This document shows positions 26,831-34,292 of a DNA stretch of 64,000 nt, in pieces. Under the pieces are notes generated by a model, which saw nothing but the letters and a program-made list of their open reading frames with translations, made no database searches and was not told the DNA's origin. Position 1 is the first letter of the stretch, and each line of letters starts with the position of its first letter. A program made the position numbers and the translations under genes. Source of the DNA: Mycobacterium sp. IDR2000157661 (GTDB lineage: Bacteria; Actinomycetota; Actinomycetes; Mycobacteriales; Mycobacteriaceae); assembly GCF_022317005.1 (NCBI RefSeq), contig NZ_CP081006.1:806001-870000 (forward strand). Direction: 5' to 3'.

Positions 26831-27055
26831 CGGTCACCCGCTTCGTGGGCTTCCCGCCACGCCTGCCAGATCTCGGGAAAAACGCCGGCCGGACGTAGTC
26901 GAGCCGGAACAGTTGGGAGTAGCGCTCTTCGACGCCTTGACTCGCGGCCACGTGCCGGATGTCCGAAACAGCAGGTCACCGCCGGGCTGCGGAAGCCGTA
27001 TCAGGTACGGCAGCTTGGAATCCGGGTCCGGATTGGCCGAAATCAACAACTCCAC
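26827..27055 (-). pseudogene. Remnant of an ERCC4-type nuclease gene
   Basis: Begins GTG 27055 with the conserved mycobacterial N-terminus VELLISANPDPDSKLPYLI, continuing to FRTSGTWPR. Immediately after, in another frame, comes EERYSQLFRLDYVRPA, which resembles the later ERCC4-domain motif (ERYSQxFKLxxVRPA) that lies some 200 residues downstream in the intact protein as I remember it. A second shift near 26880 leads to EIWQAWREAHEAGDR and a stop. Thus the 5' end and a distal piece are joined with the middle missing. Sits between the TspO-like gene and the NrtR-like gene. Confidence 0.6.
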
Positions 27056-27069
27056 CCGACCAGTCTGAG

Positions 27070-27732
27070 TCAGGAGTCGCGCTCGATCGCATCGACCCTT
27101 CGGAACACCTCCGCCGGTCGACCCCTGTTGCCGGTCGCCACGGTGCCGGTCGGCGCCAGATGCGGTTCCATCGAGCGGCGAAAGGTGTCGCGCTGCAATG
27201 GCTTTCCGGCCACTGCTTCGTGTGCCAGCCGCAGTTCGCGCAGGGTGAACTCGGCGCCGAGCAGCCCGTCGGGATCGGGCTTGTCGGCATAGCGGGCACG
27301 GATGTGGGCGACGGCGAGGTCGATGATGTCGGCGTGGTCGTAGGGCAACCGCCCCGGCCGGTCGGTCGGGACCAGCCGCGTCCGGTCCGGGAAGCGCGAC
27401 GTCAACCGGTCGGGCCGCACCACCTCGATGTGGGCGACCGACAGCACCCAACCCCGGTCGTCGCGGGCCGGGTCGTCGAAGACGTGTAACTGGCGGGGAT
27501 GCAGGCCGCGCACGTTGGCCTTGACGCGCAGCGAGCGGTCGACCGCGTCGGCGAGCACCTCCCCCTCGTGCAGGAACGTGCCCGGCAACGCCCAGCCCGG
27601 GCCGTGGGGCCGACGTACCTCCAGCACGACGAGGCCGTCGTCGGCGTCGAGGGTGAGCACGGCGGTGTCCACCGCGACGGACGGCCGCGGATAGTCGGTC
27701 AGGCTGCGCCCACCGGGCGATTCTGCGCTCAT
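27070..27732 (-). CDS. NrtR-like Nudix-domain transcriptional regulator
   Basis: 220 aa. Nudix-fold N-terminus (AVLTLDADDGLVVLEVRRPHGPGWALPGTF) with a degenerate Nudix box: the REUxEE core reads RSLRVK at about 67-72, so hydrolysis is unlikely. A C-terminal winged helix includes FTLRELRLAHEAVAGKPLQ and ends in NRGRPAEVFR. This is the NrtR architecture, a repressor sensing ADP-ribose or NAD metabolites. ATG 27732 overlaps the complementary strand of the upstream frame; it is divergent from the ADP-ribosylglycohydrolase gene, its probable target. Confidence 0.88.
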   Translation of the reverse strand: MSAESPGGRSLTDYPRPSVAVDTAVLTLDADDGLVVLEVRRPHGPGWALPGTFLHEGEVLADAVDRSLRVKANVRGLHPRQLHVFDDPARDDRGWVLSVAHIEVVRPDRLTSRFPDRTRLVPTDRPGRLPYDHADIIDLAVAHIRARYADKPDPDGLLGAEFTLRELRLAHEAVAGKPLQRDTFRRSMEPHLAPTGTVATGNRGRPAEVFRRVDAIERDS

Positions 27733-27761
27733 GTCGGAGCCACAGCGTACAGTGGCAGCTA

Positions 27762-27781
27762 TTAGCGCGGAGTTGCGCAAA
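27762..27781. promoter_or_regulatory. Candidate NrtR-like operator in the divergent spacer
   Basis: Imperfect inverted repeat TTAGCGC-N6-GCGCAAA (arms 27762-27768 and 27775-27781, six of seven pairs) in the 73-bp spacer between the NrtR-like gene and the ADP-ribosylglycohydrolase gene. It includes the octamer palindrome TTGCGCAA (27773-27780). Position is right for a shared operator; the binding protein is inferred. Confidence 0.4.
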
Positions 27782-27805
27782 ATGTGCTCTTGGGAGGAGG
27801 GCGGG

Positions 27806-29239
27806 ATGGCTTCGTACCACGATCGTGTTGAGGGAGTGCTGTTGGGCACCGCGGCCGGCGATGCGCTCGGAGCGCCGTATGAATTCCAACCGCCGCGCGG
27901 ACCGGAACTCGAGGTGACGATGGCCGGCGGCGGGCCTTGGGAGCCTGGCGAGTGGACCGACGACACGTCGATGGCTCTGGCGATCGCGGGGGTGGCGGCG
28001 ACCGGCGCCGACCTGCGGGACGACTCGGCGCAGGACGCGATCGTGGCGCGCTGGCTGCAGTGGTCGCGGGTCACCAAAGACATTGGTGTGCAGACCGGTT
28101 CGGTCCTGCGAGCTGCCACCCGTGGTGGCGCCGTCACGGCGGCGGATGCGCGTGCCGCTTCGGCGGAGTTTCACCGGCGCACCGGGCGCACGGCAGGCAA
28201 CGGATCGCTGATGCGTACCGCGCCGGTGGCGTTGGCGTATCTGCACGACGAGGACGCGATGGTCGCGGCGGCCCGCGCGATCAGCGAACTGACGCACGCC
28301 GACCCGGACGCCGGCGACGCCTGCGTGTTGTGGTGCTGCGCGATCCGGCATGCGGTGCTGACCGGCGAGCTCGACGTGCGAATCGGATTGGGCCACATCG
28401 ACCGCCAGAATCTGTGGGTTCGGCGACTCGACGAGGCCGAGTCGGCGCCGCCGGCGTCGTTCCCGAACAACGGCTGGGTGGTCGCGGCGATGCAGGCGGC
28501 GTGGTCGGCGATCGCGACGACGGTGGTGCCCCAGGACGATTCCGCGGCCGGGGTGTTCCGCGCCGACCACCTGCGGCGGGCTTTGGACGCCGCGGTGCGG
28601 GCGGGCTATGACACCGACACGGTCGCAGCCATCGCGGGCGGCCTGCTGGGCGCGGCGTACGGCGCGTCGGCGATACCCGGCGAGTGGCGCCGCGTGTTGC
28701 ACGGATGGCCGGGGGCGACGGCGCACGATGTGGTTGCGCTGGCAGCGGCGATCGAGCGCGGCGGCGAGCCCGACCCGTTCGACTTCTCGTATCCGGGTTC
28801 GCCGGTCGACACCTGGGCCCGCCATCCGTACGACGACGGCGTGCTGCTCGGCGGGATCGGCGTGCTGCGGCGCCTGCCTGCCGACGTCGATGCGGTGGTG
28901 TCGCTGTGCCGGGTGGCCGACGACGACATCCGCCGCGACATGCCGCATGTGGAGGTGCGGCTGATCGATCGGACCGAACGCGACGAGAACCCGCATCTGG
29001 ACTTCGTGCTGCTGGACACCGTGCGGCTGATAGAGCAGCTGCGCAGCGAGGGACGCACCGTGCTGGTGCACTGCGTGGCCGCCTACAGCCGCACACCGAG
29101 CGTGGGTGCGCTCTACGGCGCGCGGTTACGCGGTGTCGGCGTCGACGAGGCGGTGGCCGACGTGACGGCCGTCCTGCCCGGTGCGCATCCGAACAGCGCA
29201 TTCCGGGCCGCGCTGCGGCGCATCGGTCGTGCGACGTGA
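27806..29239 (+). CDS. ADP-ribosylglycohydrolase fused to a cysteine-phosphatase-like domain
   Basis: 477 aa, ATG 27806 with a strong ribosome site (GGAGGAGGG); in-frame ATGs at 27731 and 27782 are weaker. Residues 1-330: DraG-type ADP-ribosylglycohydrolase with metal-site segments WTDDTSMA (50-57), GNGSLMRTAP and AGYDTDTVAAIAGGLLGA. Residues 340-477: a dual-specificity-phosphatase-like domain with the CX5R loop HCVAAYSRTP (C423, R429). The fusion joins ADP-ribose removal and a phosphatase-type active site in one chain. Stop overlaps the next start (TGATG). Likely controlled by the divergent NrtR-like protein. Confidence 0.9.
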   Translation: MASYHDRVEGVLLGTAAGDALGAPYEFQPPRGPELEVTMAGGGPWEPGEWTDDTSMALAIAGVAATGADLRDDSAQDAIVARWLQWSRVTKDIGVQTGSVLRAATRGGAVTAADARAASAEFHRRTGRTAGNGSLMRTAPVALAYLHDEDAMVAAARAISELTHADPDAGDACVLWCCAIRHAVLTGELDVRIGLGHIDRQNLWVRRLDEAESAPPASFPNNGWVVAAMQAAWSAIATTVVPQDDSAAGVFRADHLRRALDAAVRAGYDTDTVAAIAGGLLGAAYGASAIPGEWRRVLHGWPGATAHDVVALAAAIERGGEPDPFDFSYPGSPVDTWARHPYDDGVLLGGIGVLRRLPADVDAVVSLCRVADDDIRRDMPHVEVRLIDRTERDENPHLDFVLLDTVRLIEQLRSEGRTVLVHCVAAYSRTPSVGALYGARLRGVGVDEAVADVTAVLPGAHPNSAFRAALRRIGRAT

Positions 29240-30243
29240 TGACCGGGCCGGGGTTGTCGGTGGCGGTGAATACAGTGCCGGGCATGCACACCGCAGTCAC
29301 CGAGGAGCCGCCCTCACCGCCGAAACCCGTGGCCCGGCCGCCGCGCGTTGACATCGTGCCGGCCCGACCGCGCCCCATCATGTCGGTCGCCGTTGTGTTC
29401 GCCCGTCAACGCGGGTCCACGTTGCGCTATGCGGCATGCTCGGACCACCAGCAATGGGCGGGAACGGTCGAGGCGGACTCGTTCGAGGCCGCGGTGCTCG
29501 ACGTGATCAAGCAGGTGCGCCGCGAGTGCGAGATCGAGCGGATCCGGTTCCTGGTGCAGATGCCGGCGCGCAGCACGTTGTGGGCATTGCGCGACGAAAT
29601 CGCCCTGTTGATCCCCGGCATCTGCGTGGAGCGGCCGCGGCTCTCCGACGAACGACTGGTCGCGAGGGCGCAGGACGGTCTGCGCGCCACGGCGCCGCCG
29701 CCGCCGACCGGGCCGGTGTGGGTGGCGACGGACGGCTCGGTGCGGGGCAAGGTCACCGGCTACGGCTGGCTGGCGTCGTCGGGCGAATACGGACTGTTGG
29801 GATTTCGGCATTCGCGAAAGCAGATCGGGCCGGAGGTGGTGCTCGTCGCGGAGCTGCGCGCGATCGCGACGGCAGTCGAGAAGCTGCGCGGTCGCGACAT
29901 CACCGTGCTGAGCGACAGCCGCCCGGCCATCGCCATGGTGCAGCGGTGGATGGCAGGCGAGGACGTACTGCCGCAGGGCTACACCGTGTATCGCGAGAAC
30001 GGCAAAACACCCGGCCTGGTCAGGGCGCAGCGGATGATCCACGCCGAGCGCGAGCGCATCACCCCGGTGTGGGTGAAGGGCCATCAGGGTGAGCCACTCA
30101 ACGAGGGAGCCGATGCGCTGGCGCGCCTGGCGTCGCGACATGTGTTGGGCGACAGCGGGTTGGACGCCGAGGGATACCACCGGCGCGCCGACGGGCTGGC
30201 CGAGGCTTTCGCGGCGGAGTTCAACCGGCAGCGCTCGGCGTAG
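29239..30243 (+). CDS. RNase HI-domain protein
   Basis: 334 aa from ATG 29239, overlapping the previous stop; MHTAV at 29284 is an alternative start. The C-terminal half is an RNase HI fold with the full acidic set: D165 (ATDGS), E205 (AELRAI), D226 (SDSRPA) and D292 (GADALAR), plus the WVKGHQGE segment, so it should cleave RNA in RNA:DNA hybrids. The N-terminal 150 residues are not recognised; they may bind nucleic acid or a partner. Coupling to the glycohydrolase/phosphatase gene suggests a shared role in nucleotide or RNA end processing. Confidence 0.88.
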   Translation: MTGPGLSVAVNTVPGMHTAVTEEPPSPPKPVARPPRVDIVPARPRPIMSVAVVFARQRGSTLRYAACSDHQQWAGTVEADSFEAAVLDVIKQVRRECEIERIRFLVQMPARSTLWALRDEIALLIPGICVERPRLSDERLVARAQDGLRATAPPPPTGPVWVATDGSVRGKVTGYGWLASSGEYGLLGFRHSRKQIGPEVVLVAELRAIATAVEKLRGRDITVLSDSRPAIAMVQRWMAGEDVLPQGYTVYRENGKTPGLVRAQRMIHAERERITPVWVKGHQGEPLNEGADALARLASRHVLGDSGLDAEGYHRRADGLAEAFAAEFNRQRSA

Positions 30244-30250
30244 CGTCAGC

Positions 30251-30604
30251 TCACCACAGAACTGCGATGGCGGCGGCCGCAAACGACAGCACGCCGACCG
30301 ACCAGAACATCACGCCCGGCACCGCATTGCCGCTGCGGCGCTGGCGCGCGCTGCCGATGCCGAGCAGTGCGCCGATGATCACCAGGATGACGAGCTTGAC
30401 GATGATCTTCGGGTAGTTCAGCTCGACACCGGCCGGCCAGGGCGCGGCGAGTGCCAGGCCGGTGAGCAGCGAGAGCAGCAGCCCGTAATCCATGGTGCGG
30501 GTGAACCGGAACCGCTTCGCCGTGGCTTCGGCCACCCAGGCGCCGAACGTCACCGCGAAGCCGACGATGTGAAGTAGTACAACTACATTTCGTAGTAGTT
30601 CCAT
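30251..30604 (-). CDS. Small integral membrane protein (117 aa)
   Basis: Four predicted transmembrane helices (VVVLLHIVGFAVTFGAWV; YGLLLSLLTGLALA; IIVKLVILVIIGALLGIG; VMFWSVGVLSFAAAAIAVLW). The histidine in the first helix and the overall size resemble DUF2269/CopD-like membrane proteins. ATG 30604. A 16-bp perfect palindrome lies 64 bp upstream. Function unknown. Confidence 0.8.
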   Translation of the reverse strand: MELLRNVVVLLHIVGFAVTFGAWVAEATAKRFRFTRTMDYGLLLSLLTGLALAAPWPAGVELNYPKIIVKLVILVIIGALLGIGSARQRRSGNAVPGVMFWSVGVLSFAAAAIAVLW

Positions 30605-30667
30605 GCATCGAGCCTAGGCAGCGAGGCTTCGACTGCACAAGCGCGGATCCGCCACCTTTGCGCAAGT

Positions 30668-30683
30668 CTCGTTGCGCAACGAG
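30668..30683. promoter_or_regulatory. Perfect 16-bp palindrome upstream of the small membrane protein gene
   Basis: CTCGTTGC (30668-30675) followed immediately by its reverse complement GCAACGAG (30676-30683). It lies between the TetR gene and the membrane protein gene. A second TTGCGCAA core sits at 30658-30665, 14 bp away. A regulator-binding site is more likely than a terminator because there is no loop or T-run. Confidence 0.5.
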
Positions 30684-30731
30684 TTCTTCGCGTGGCCGGC
30701 GGTGCGGCAGGCCGTATCAGCCGCACCCGCC

Positions 30732-31364
30732 CTAGCTGGTGCCGAGGCCCTTCACCACAGCGACGCACAGGTCGGCGGCGACCGCCGCGAGTTCGGCAGG
30801 CGTTTCGGTCGGCTCCGCCAACCACGACTCGATGAGCGAGTTCGCCCCGCCGACCATGAACAGGGCGCCATGGCGCAGCGCATCGGGGTTGGGCGTCTCG
30901 GCGCCGAGGACCTCGGGGGCCAGTTCGACGATCAGCGCGGCGATGTGGTCGAGGATGCCGGCGCGGTGCTCGGCCAGCCCGGGCACGGTGCTGACGTCGC
31001 CGGTCGCGATGCGGTGGATGTGCGGGTCGGCGGCGATGGTCTCCAGGAACGCCGTCAGCGCCGAGCGCAGCTTGTCGGTCAGCGTGCCGGGGTCGCCGAC
31101 ACCCGCGGCGACCAGCGCGGCGAGCAGCTCGTCGCGGACCTCGTCGGCGACGGCGAACACTATCGCCTCGCGGTTGTCGAACTGCTCGTAGAAGTAGCGC
31201 GTGGTCAGACCCGCCGCGCTGCACACGCCGCGCACGGTCACCTCCGTGACGCCCGACGCGCCCCAGATCCGGCGCGCGGCGGCGAGCAGCTTGTGGCGCC
31301 GTTCGGTGCGGCGGTCGTCCGCGCTCACACCGCCGTAGTCACGCACCACCTCCGCGCGCCTCAT
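30732..31364 (-). CDS. TetR-family transcriptional regulator 1
   Basis: 210 aa. Helix-turn-helix at about residues 30-65 (AARRIWGASGVTEVTVRGVCSAAGLTTRYFYEQFDNREAI in pieces), then an all-helical ligand domain. ATG 31364 chosen; a GTG two codons upstream is possible. Divergent from the MpaB-like gene with a 69-bp spacer carrying an inverted repeat, so it probably represses that gene and itself. Confidence 0.92.
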   Translation of the reverse strand: MRRAEVVRDYGGVSADDRRTERRHKLLAAARRIWGASGVTEVTVRGVCSAAGLTTRYFYEQFDNREAIVFAVADEVRDELLAALVAAGVGDPGTLTDKLRSALTAFLETIAADPHIHRIATGDVSTVPGLAEHRAGILDHIAALIVELAPEVLGAETPNPDALRHGALFMVGGANSLIESWLAEPTETPAELAAVAADLCVAVVKGLGTS

Positions 31365-31395
31365 TGACACGACCCTACCTGCACGTTAGCTTTGG

Positions 31396-31406
31396 ACAAC
31401 GGTTGT
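31396..31406. promoter_or_regulatory. Candidate TetR-1 operator
   Basis: Inverted repeat ACAAC-G-GTTGT in the spacer between TetR-1 and the MpaB-like gene, 28 bp before the latter's start. Five perfect pairs around one base. Site assignment is by position. Confidence 0.4.
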
Positions 31407-31433
31407 TATCAGAAGTGCTCAAGGGAGAGTCCG

Positions 31434-32654
31434 ATGAGTCAGCCCGTTCCGGCCCGCCACCCGTCCCGACCAGGGCCTGTCCCTGCGGCCGTGAAGTTGT
31501 TCACCGCCCTGCTGGGGATCGAAGCGCCGTCCGCCGAGCGGTGGCAGAGGCTCGGCGAACACCTCAACGTGGGCGACGAGCCGATGGACCGCCTGGTCGA
31601 ATGGATGTCGACGACGGGCATGGAGCAGGCCCGGCCGCTGTTCGACCGTGCGCTGACGTCCGGCATCGCCACCGTGCCCGATGCGCCAGAACCGTTGCGG
31701 GACTTCTTCACCGGGATCGAGGCGGTGCCGGAGTGGGTCGACTGGAAGTTGCTGCGTATCGGCCAGCGGGCGATGCGCCGCGGCGGCGCCGACGGCATGT
31801 ACATCGCGCGTGACGTGTCGCTGTTGGGCGGCTACCAGTTCTCCGGGTTCAACAAGACGCTGATCCGGACCGGTGCGCTGGAGAAGGGCTCGAACAAGCG
31901 GTTCGCCGAGACAATGCAGTGGGCGATGGACGTCATCTCGGAGGACGGGATGGCGCCGTTGGGTGCCGGCTACCGGTCGACGATCCGTGTCAGGCTGATC
32001 CACGCGTTCGTGCGCAGGCACGTCGCGGCGATGCCCGACTGGCGGGGCGACGAGTGGGGGGTGCCGGTCAACCAGACCGACATGGCGGCGACACTGGTCG
32101 GCGCGCTCATCGCCCCTGCCGCGGGTGGCATCGGCATGGGGCTTGTGTTGTCGCCCAGAGAGTTTGACGGCATCGCACACCTGACACGGTATGTCGGGTG
32201 GCTGATCGGGGTGGATGACGAGTGGCTGCCACGTGACTTCCGCGACGGCGTTCGGGTGCTGTACCACACGGTCGCGGCGCTGTCGGAGCCGGACGAGTCG
32301 ACCAAGCAGTTGGCGATGCCGATGGCCGACGACCCGATGCAGTGGCACTACGGCACGCTTGGCGGTGTGCGCCGGCGGTTGGCGCGGGCGCAGCATCTGT
32401 CGGTGACCAGCGGATTCCTGGGGCCGCGGGCGATGCGCTCGCTGGGCCTGCCAACCTATGTGCCGCCGTGGTATCCGCTCTTGAAGATGCCGGCGAACCT
32501 GATGCGGAGCGCGGCGGCGCTGACGCGGCGTGGCGGGCTCCATCGTGCGGCATCACGGGGCGAGCGAGAGCAGAAGGCGCTGCTGCGCACCATGATCGGT
32601 GACGGCGAGGCGACGATCGGCGAGTCGGCCGCCCATGTGAGCCGGGTGGCGTAA
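31434..32654 (+). CDS. MpaB/DUF2236-like oxygenase family protein
   Basis: 406 aa, ATG 31434 with ribosome site AGGGAGAG. Helical protein with the family's motifs: WDWKLL-like WVDWKLLRIGQRAMRRG, YRSTIRVRLIHAFVRRH (conserved Arg/His, heme-binding in latex-clearing-protein relatives) and PVNQTDMAATL. Family members include MpaB and latex clearing protein; the substrate is unknown here. Controlled, by arrangement, by the divergent TetR-1. Confidence 0.85.
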   Translation: MSQPVPARHPSRPGPVPAAVKLFTALLGIEAPSAERWQRLGEHLNVGDEPMDRLVEWMSTTGMEQARPLFDRALTSGIATVPDAPEPLRDFFTGIEAVPEWVDWKLLRIGQRAMRRGGADGMYIARDVSLLGGYQFSGFNKTLIRTGALEKGSNKRFAETMQWAMDVISEDGMAPLGAGYRSTIRVRLIHAFVRRHVAAMPDWRGDEWGVPVNQTDMAATLVGALIAPAAGGIGMGLVLSPREFDGIAHLTRYVGWLIGVDDEWLPRDFRDGVRVLYHTVAALSEPDESTKQLAMPMADDPMQWHYGTLGGVRRRLARAQHLSVTSGFLGPRAMRSLGLPTYVPPWYPLLKMPANLMRSAAALTRRGGLHRAASRGEREQKALLRTMIGDGEATIGESAAHVSRVA

Positions 32655-32658
32655 CCCG

Positions 32659-33213
32659 TCAGTCGGCTCCGGAACGTACAAGGGGCCAGAAGAGGTCGAA
32701 CAGTCGCTCTTCCCACCCGTTCGCGACGCGGCCCGTGCGGGCGCGCTCGGCGATGACGGCACCGACCACCGCGTCGACGAGTGTGGCGCCGGCGATGTCT
32801 TTGCGAAACGAGCCATCGGCCTTCGCGGCCGCGATCACCGATTCGAGTTCGGCCCGCTGGCGGGTGAGGATGCGACGGAAGAGCTTCGTGAAGTCAGGGT
32901 CGTCGTCGGTGAGCAGCGCGGCGAGGCCGCCGAATCCGATGCCGACCTCGATGGTCTTGACGGCTTCCCCGATGAGCCAGCGCAACCGGTCGGCCGCGTC
33001 CGCTTCTGCACCGAGCGGCTCAGGAGAGGCCAGGCCCGCCAGCGCGACCGACAACATGTCGCGTCGGTCGCGATGCCGCCGGTAGATGGTCGTCTTCGCG
33101 ATACCCGAACGGGCCGCTACGGCTTCGACCGTCACCGACCTGGGGCCCTTGGTTCGTAGGAGGCCCAATGTGGCGTCCGCGATGCCGTCGTCGACATCGC
33201 GTCGTTGTGCCAT
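32659..33213 (-). CDS. TetR-family transcriptional regulator 2
   Basis: 184 aa. N-terminal HTH at about residues 10-55 (DATLGLLRTKGPRSVTVEAV then ARSGIAKTTIYRRHRDRRDM), C-terminal TetR_C_11-like helical domain. ATG 33213. A 22-bp near-perfect palindrome at 33252-33273 lies 39 bp upstream and is shared with the divergent small membrane protein gene. Confidence 0.93.
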   Translation of the reverse strand: MAQRRDVDDGIADATLGLLRTKGPRSVTVEAVAARSGIAKTTIYRRHRDRRDMLSVALAGLASPEPLGAEADAADRLRWLIGEAVKTIEVGIGFGGLAALLTDDDPDFTKLFRRILTRQRAELESVIAAAKADGSFRKDIAGATLVDAVVGAVIAERARTGRVANGWEERLFDLFWPLVRSGAD

Positions 33214-33251
33214 CGCGTCTCCTCGTTCGGCCGGGAATACCTGTCGCGAGA

Positions 33252-33273
33252 AAAACGCTACACGTAGCGTTTT
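33252..33273. promoter_or_regulatory. TetR-2 operator (22-bp palindrome)
   Basis: Arms AAAACGCTAC (33252-33261) and GTAGCGTTTT (33264-33273) are exact reverse complements separated by two bases. It sits in the divergent spacer, 39 bp from the TetR-2 start and 24 bp from the GTG of the neighbouring gene. Size and symmetry are those of a TetR-dimer site, so autorepression plus control of the neighbour is likely. Confidence 0.8.
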
Positions 33274-33297
33274 GTCTCGTGATTGGAGTTGGTAAAC

Positions 33298-33666
33298 GTG
33301 TTGCGGAATTTCAGACGAATCTCGTTGACCGATGTGGCGTACGTCGGTCTGCTCTTGGTGTTCGTGGCACTAGGGCTGTTCGTCTACGCCCTGGCCGTCG
33401 GAAGCAAGGTGGCCGGAGCCATCGGCGCGAGTCTGGTCGTGCTGATGTTCGCCACGGTCGTGGGGTTCCGCGTCGGTGCCCGTAGGCGGGCGGAGTCCAA
33501 CGACAGCGGTATCCCGATCGAAGGCGCAAACGTCTGGGCGCGACCGCTGCGCCGCGAGCAGATCGACCGCTACCTGCTGACCTATCGCGGGGTGCCCAGC
33601 GACCCGCAGCGGACCGTGTCCGTTCTGAGGGAACCGAAGAACTCGGTGGATCGGCGCGCCGCCTGA
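33298..33666 (+). CDS. Small two-helix membrane protein (122 aa)
   Basis: GTG 33298 chosen because GGAG lies at about 10 bases upstream; TTG 33283 is an alternative. Two adjacent transmembrane segments (VAYVGLLLVFVALGLFVYAL and VAGAIGASLVVLMFATVVGF, in order), then a basic cytosolic tail. No family recognised. Divergent from TetR-2 and likely its regulatory target. Confidence 0.75.
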   Translation: MLRNFRRISLTDVAYVGLLLVFVALGLFVYALAVGSKVAGAIGASLVVLMFATVVGFRVGARRRAESNDSGIPIEGANVWARPLRREQIDRYLLTYRGVPSDPQRTVSVLREPKNSVDRRAA

Positions 33667-33697
33667 TCACCCGATGGCCGCGACTGAGCACCCGCCG

Positions 33698-34174
33698 CTA
33701 CGGACGCGTGCCACCCTGCGGCTGGCCCGGAATCCACGCGATGATGTCGCGGGTGCCGTCGTTGTAGACGACGCTGTTCGGCGCCATACCCACGACCTCG
33801 AAGTAAAGCTTGCCCGTCGAGCTGCCGCCCGGCGGTACGGGGCCGGGGCCGGCGTTGCCGACGAGGCGGTACAGAGCCCTGTTCTCGGCGCGCGCGTTGA
33901 ACATGTGAAGCATCGGAGTGGCCGGGCTCCCGAAGCCGTCGACGATAAGGGTCGCTTCGTACAGCTGGCCGTTGTGGGGCACGGGGTCGGAGCTCGGCTG
34001 GAGGTCTTTCACCGTGTAGCCGATCATCGTTCCGCCGGTCACGAAGTCCAACAGTCTCGCCTGCTGACCGAACGGCTTGACGTTCTCGACCGCCGAGGCC
34101 GGGCCGGCCGTACCGGCCGCGACAGTCATTGCGATTGCGGCGGCGCCCACGCAGGCCGCGAGTTTCTTCATCAT
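33698..34174 (-). CDS. Secreted MPT63/DUF1942-like protein
   Basis: 158 aa. Signal peptide with an Ala-rich core ending in PASA about residue 28, then a beta-sandwich mature domain. Motifs GYTVKDLQPSSD, VPHNGQLYEATLIV, FNARAENRALYRL and STGKLYFEVVG align with the MPT63 immunoglobulin-like antigen pattern (W/GxKVSDL, GQVWEAT, FNAR, STGKIYFDV). Exported; function of the family unknown. ATG 34174 has the ribosome site GGAGGGGAG eight bases before it; neighbouring GTG and ATG codons are also possible. Confidence 0.88.
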   Translation of the reverse strand: MMKKLAACVGAAAIAMTVAAGTAGPASAVENVKPFGQQARLLDFVTGGTMIGYTVKDLQPSSDPVPHNGQLYEATLIVDGFGSPATPMLHMFNARAENRALYRLVGNAGPGPVPPGGSSTGKLYFEVVGMAPNSVVYNDGTRDIIAWIPGQPQGGTRP

Positions 34175-34292
34175 CACCAGTTCTCCCCTCCTGACGACGC
34201 TGTGAGCAGCGCGGGATTACCCGGTTGCCTGACTTTCAAACGCGAAGTCGCATCGGGGATCGGCGCTGGTCAGACCGGCGTACTGTGCGACC

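Noticed and set aside
26834..29071. 745-codon minus-strand frame opposite the ADP-ribosylglycohydrolase gene
   Set aside because: Antisense shadow. Only its last part (the ERCC4-like remnant near 27055) has recognisable sequence, and that is called separately.
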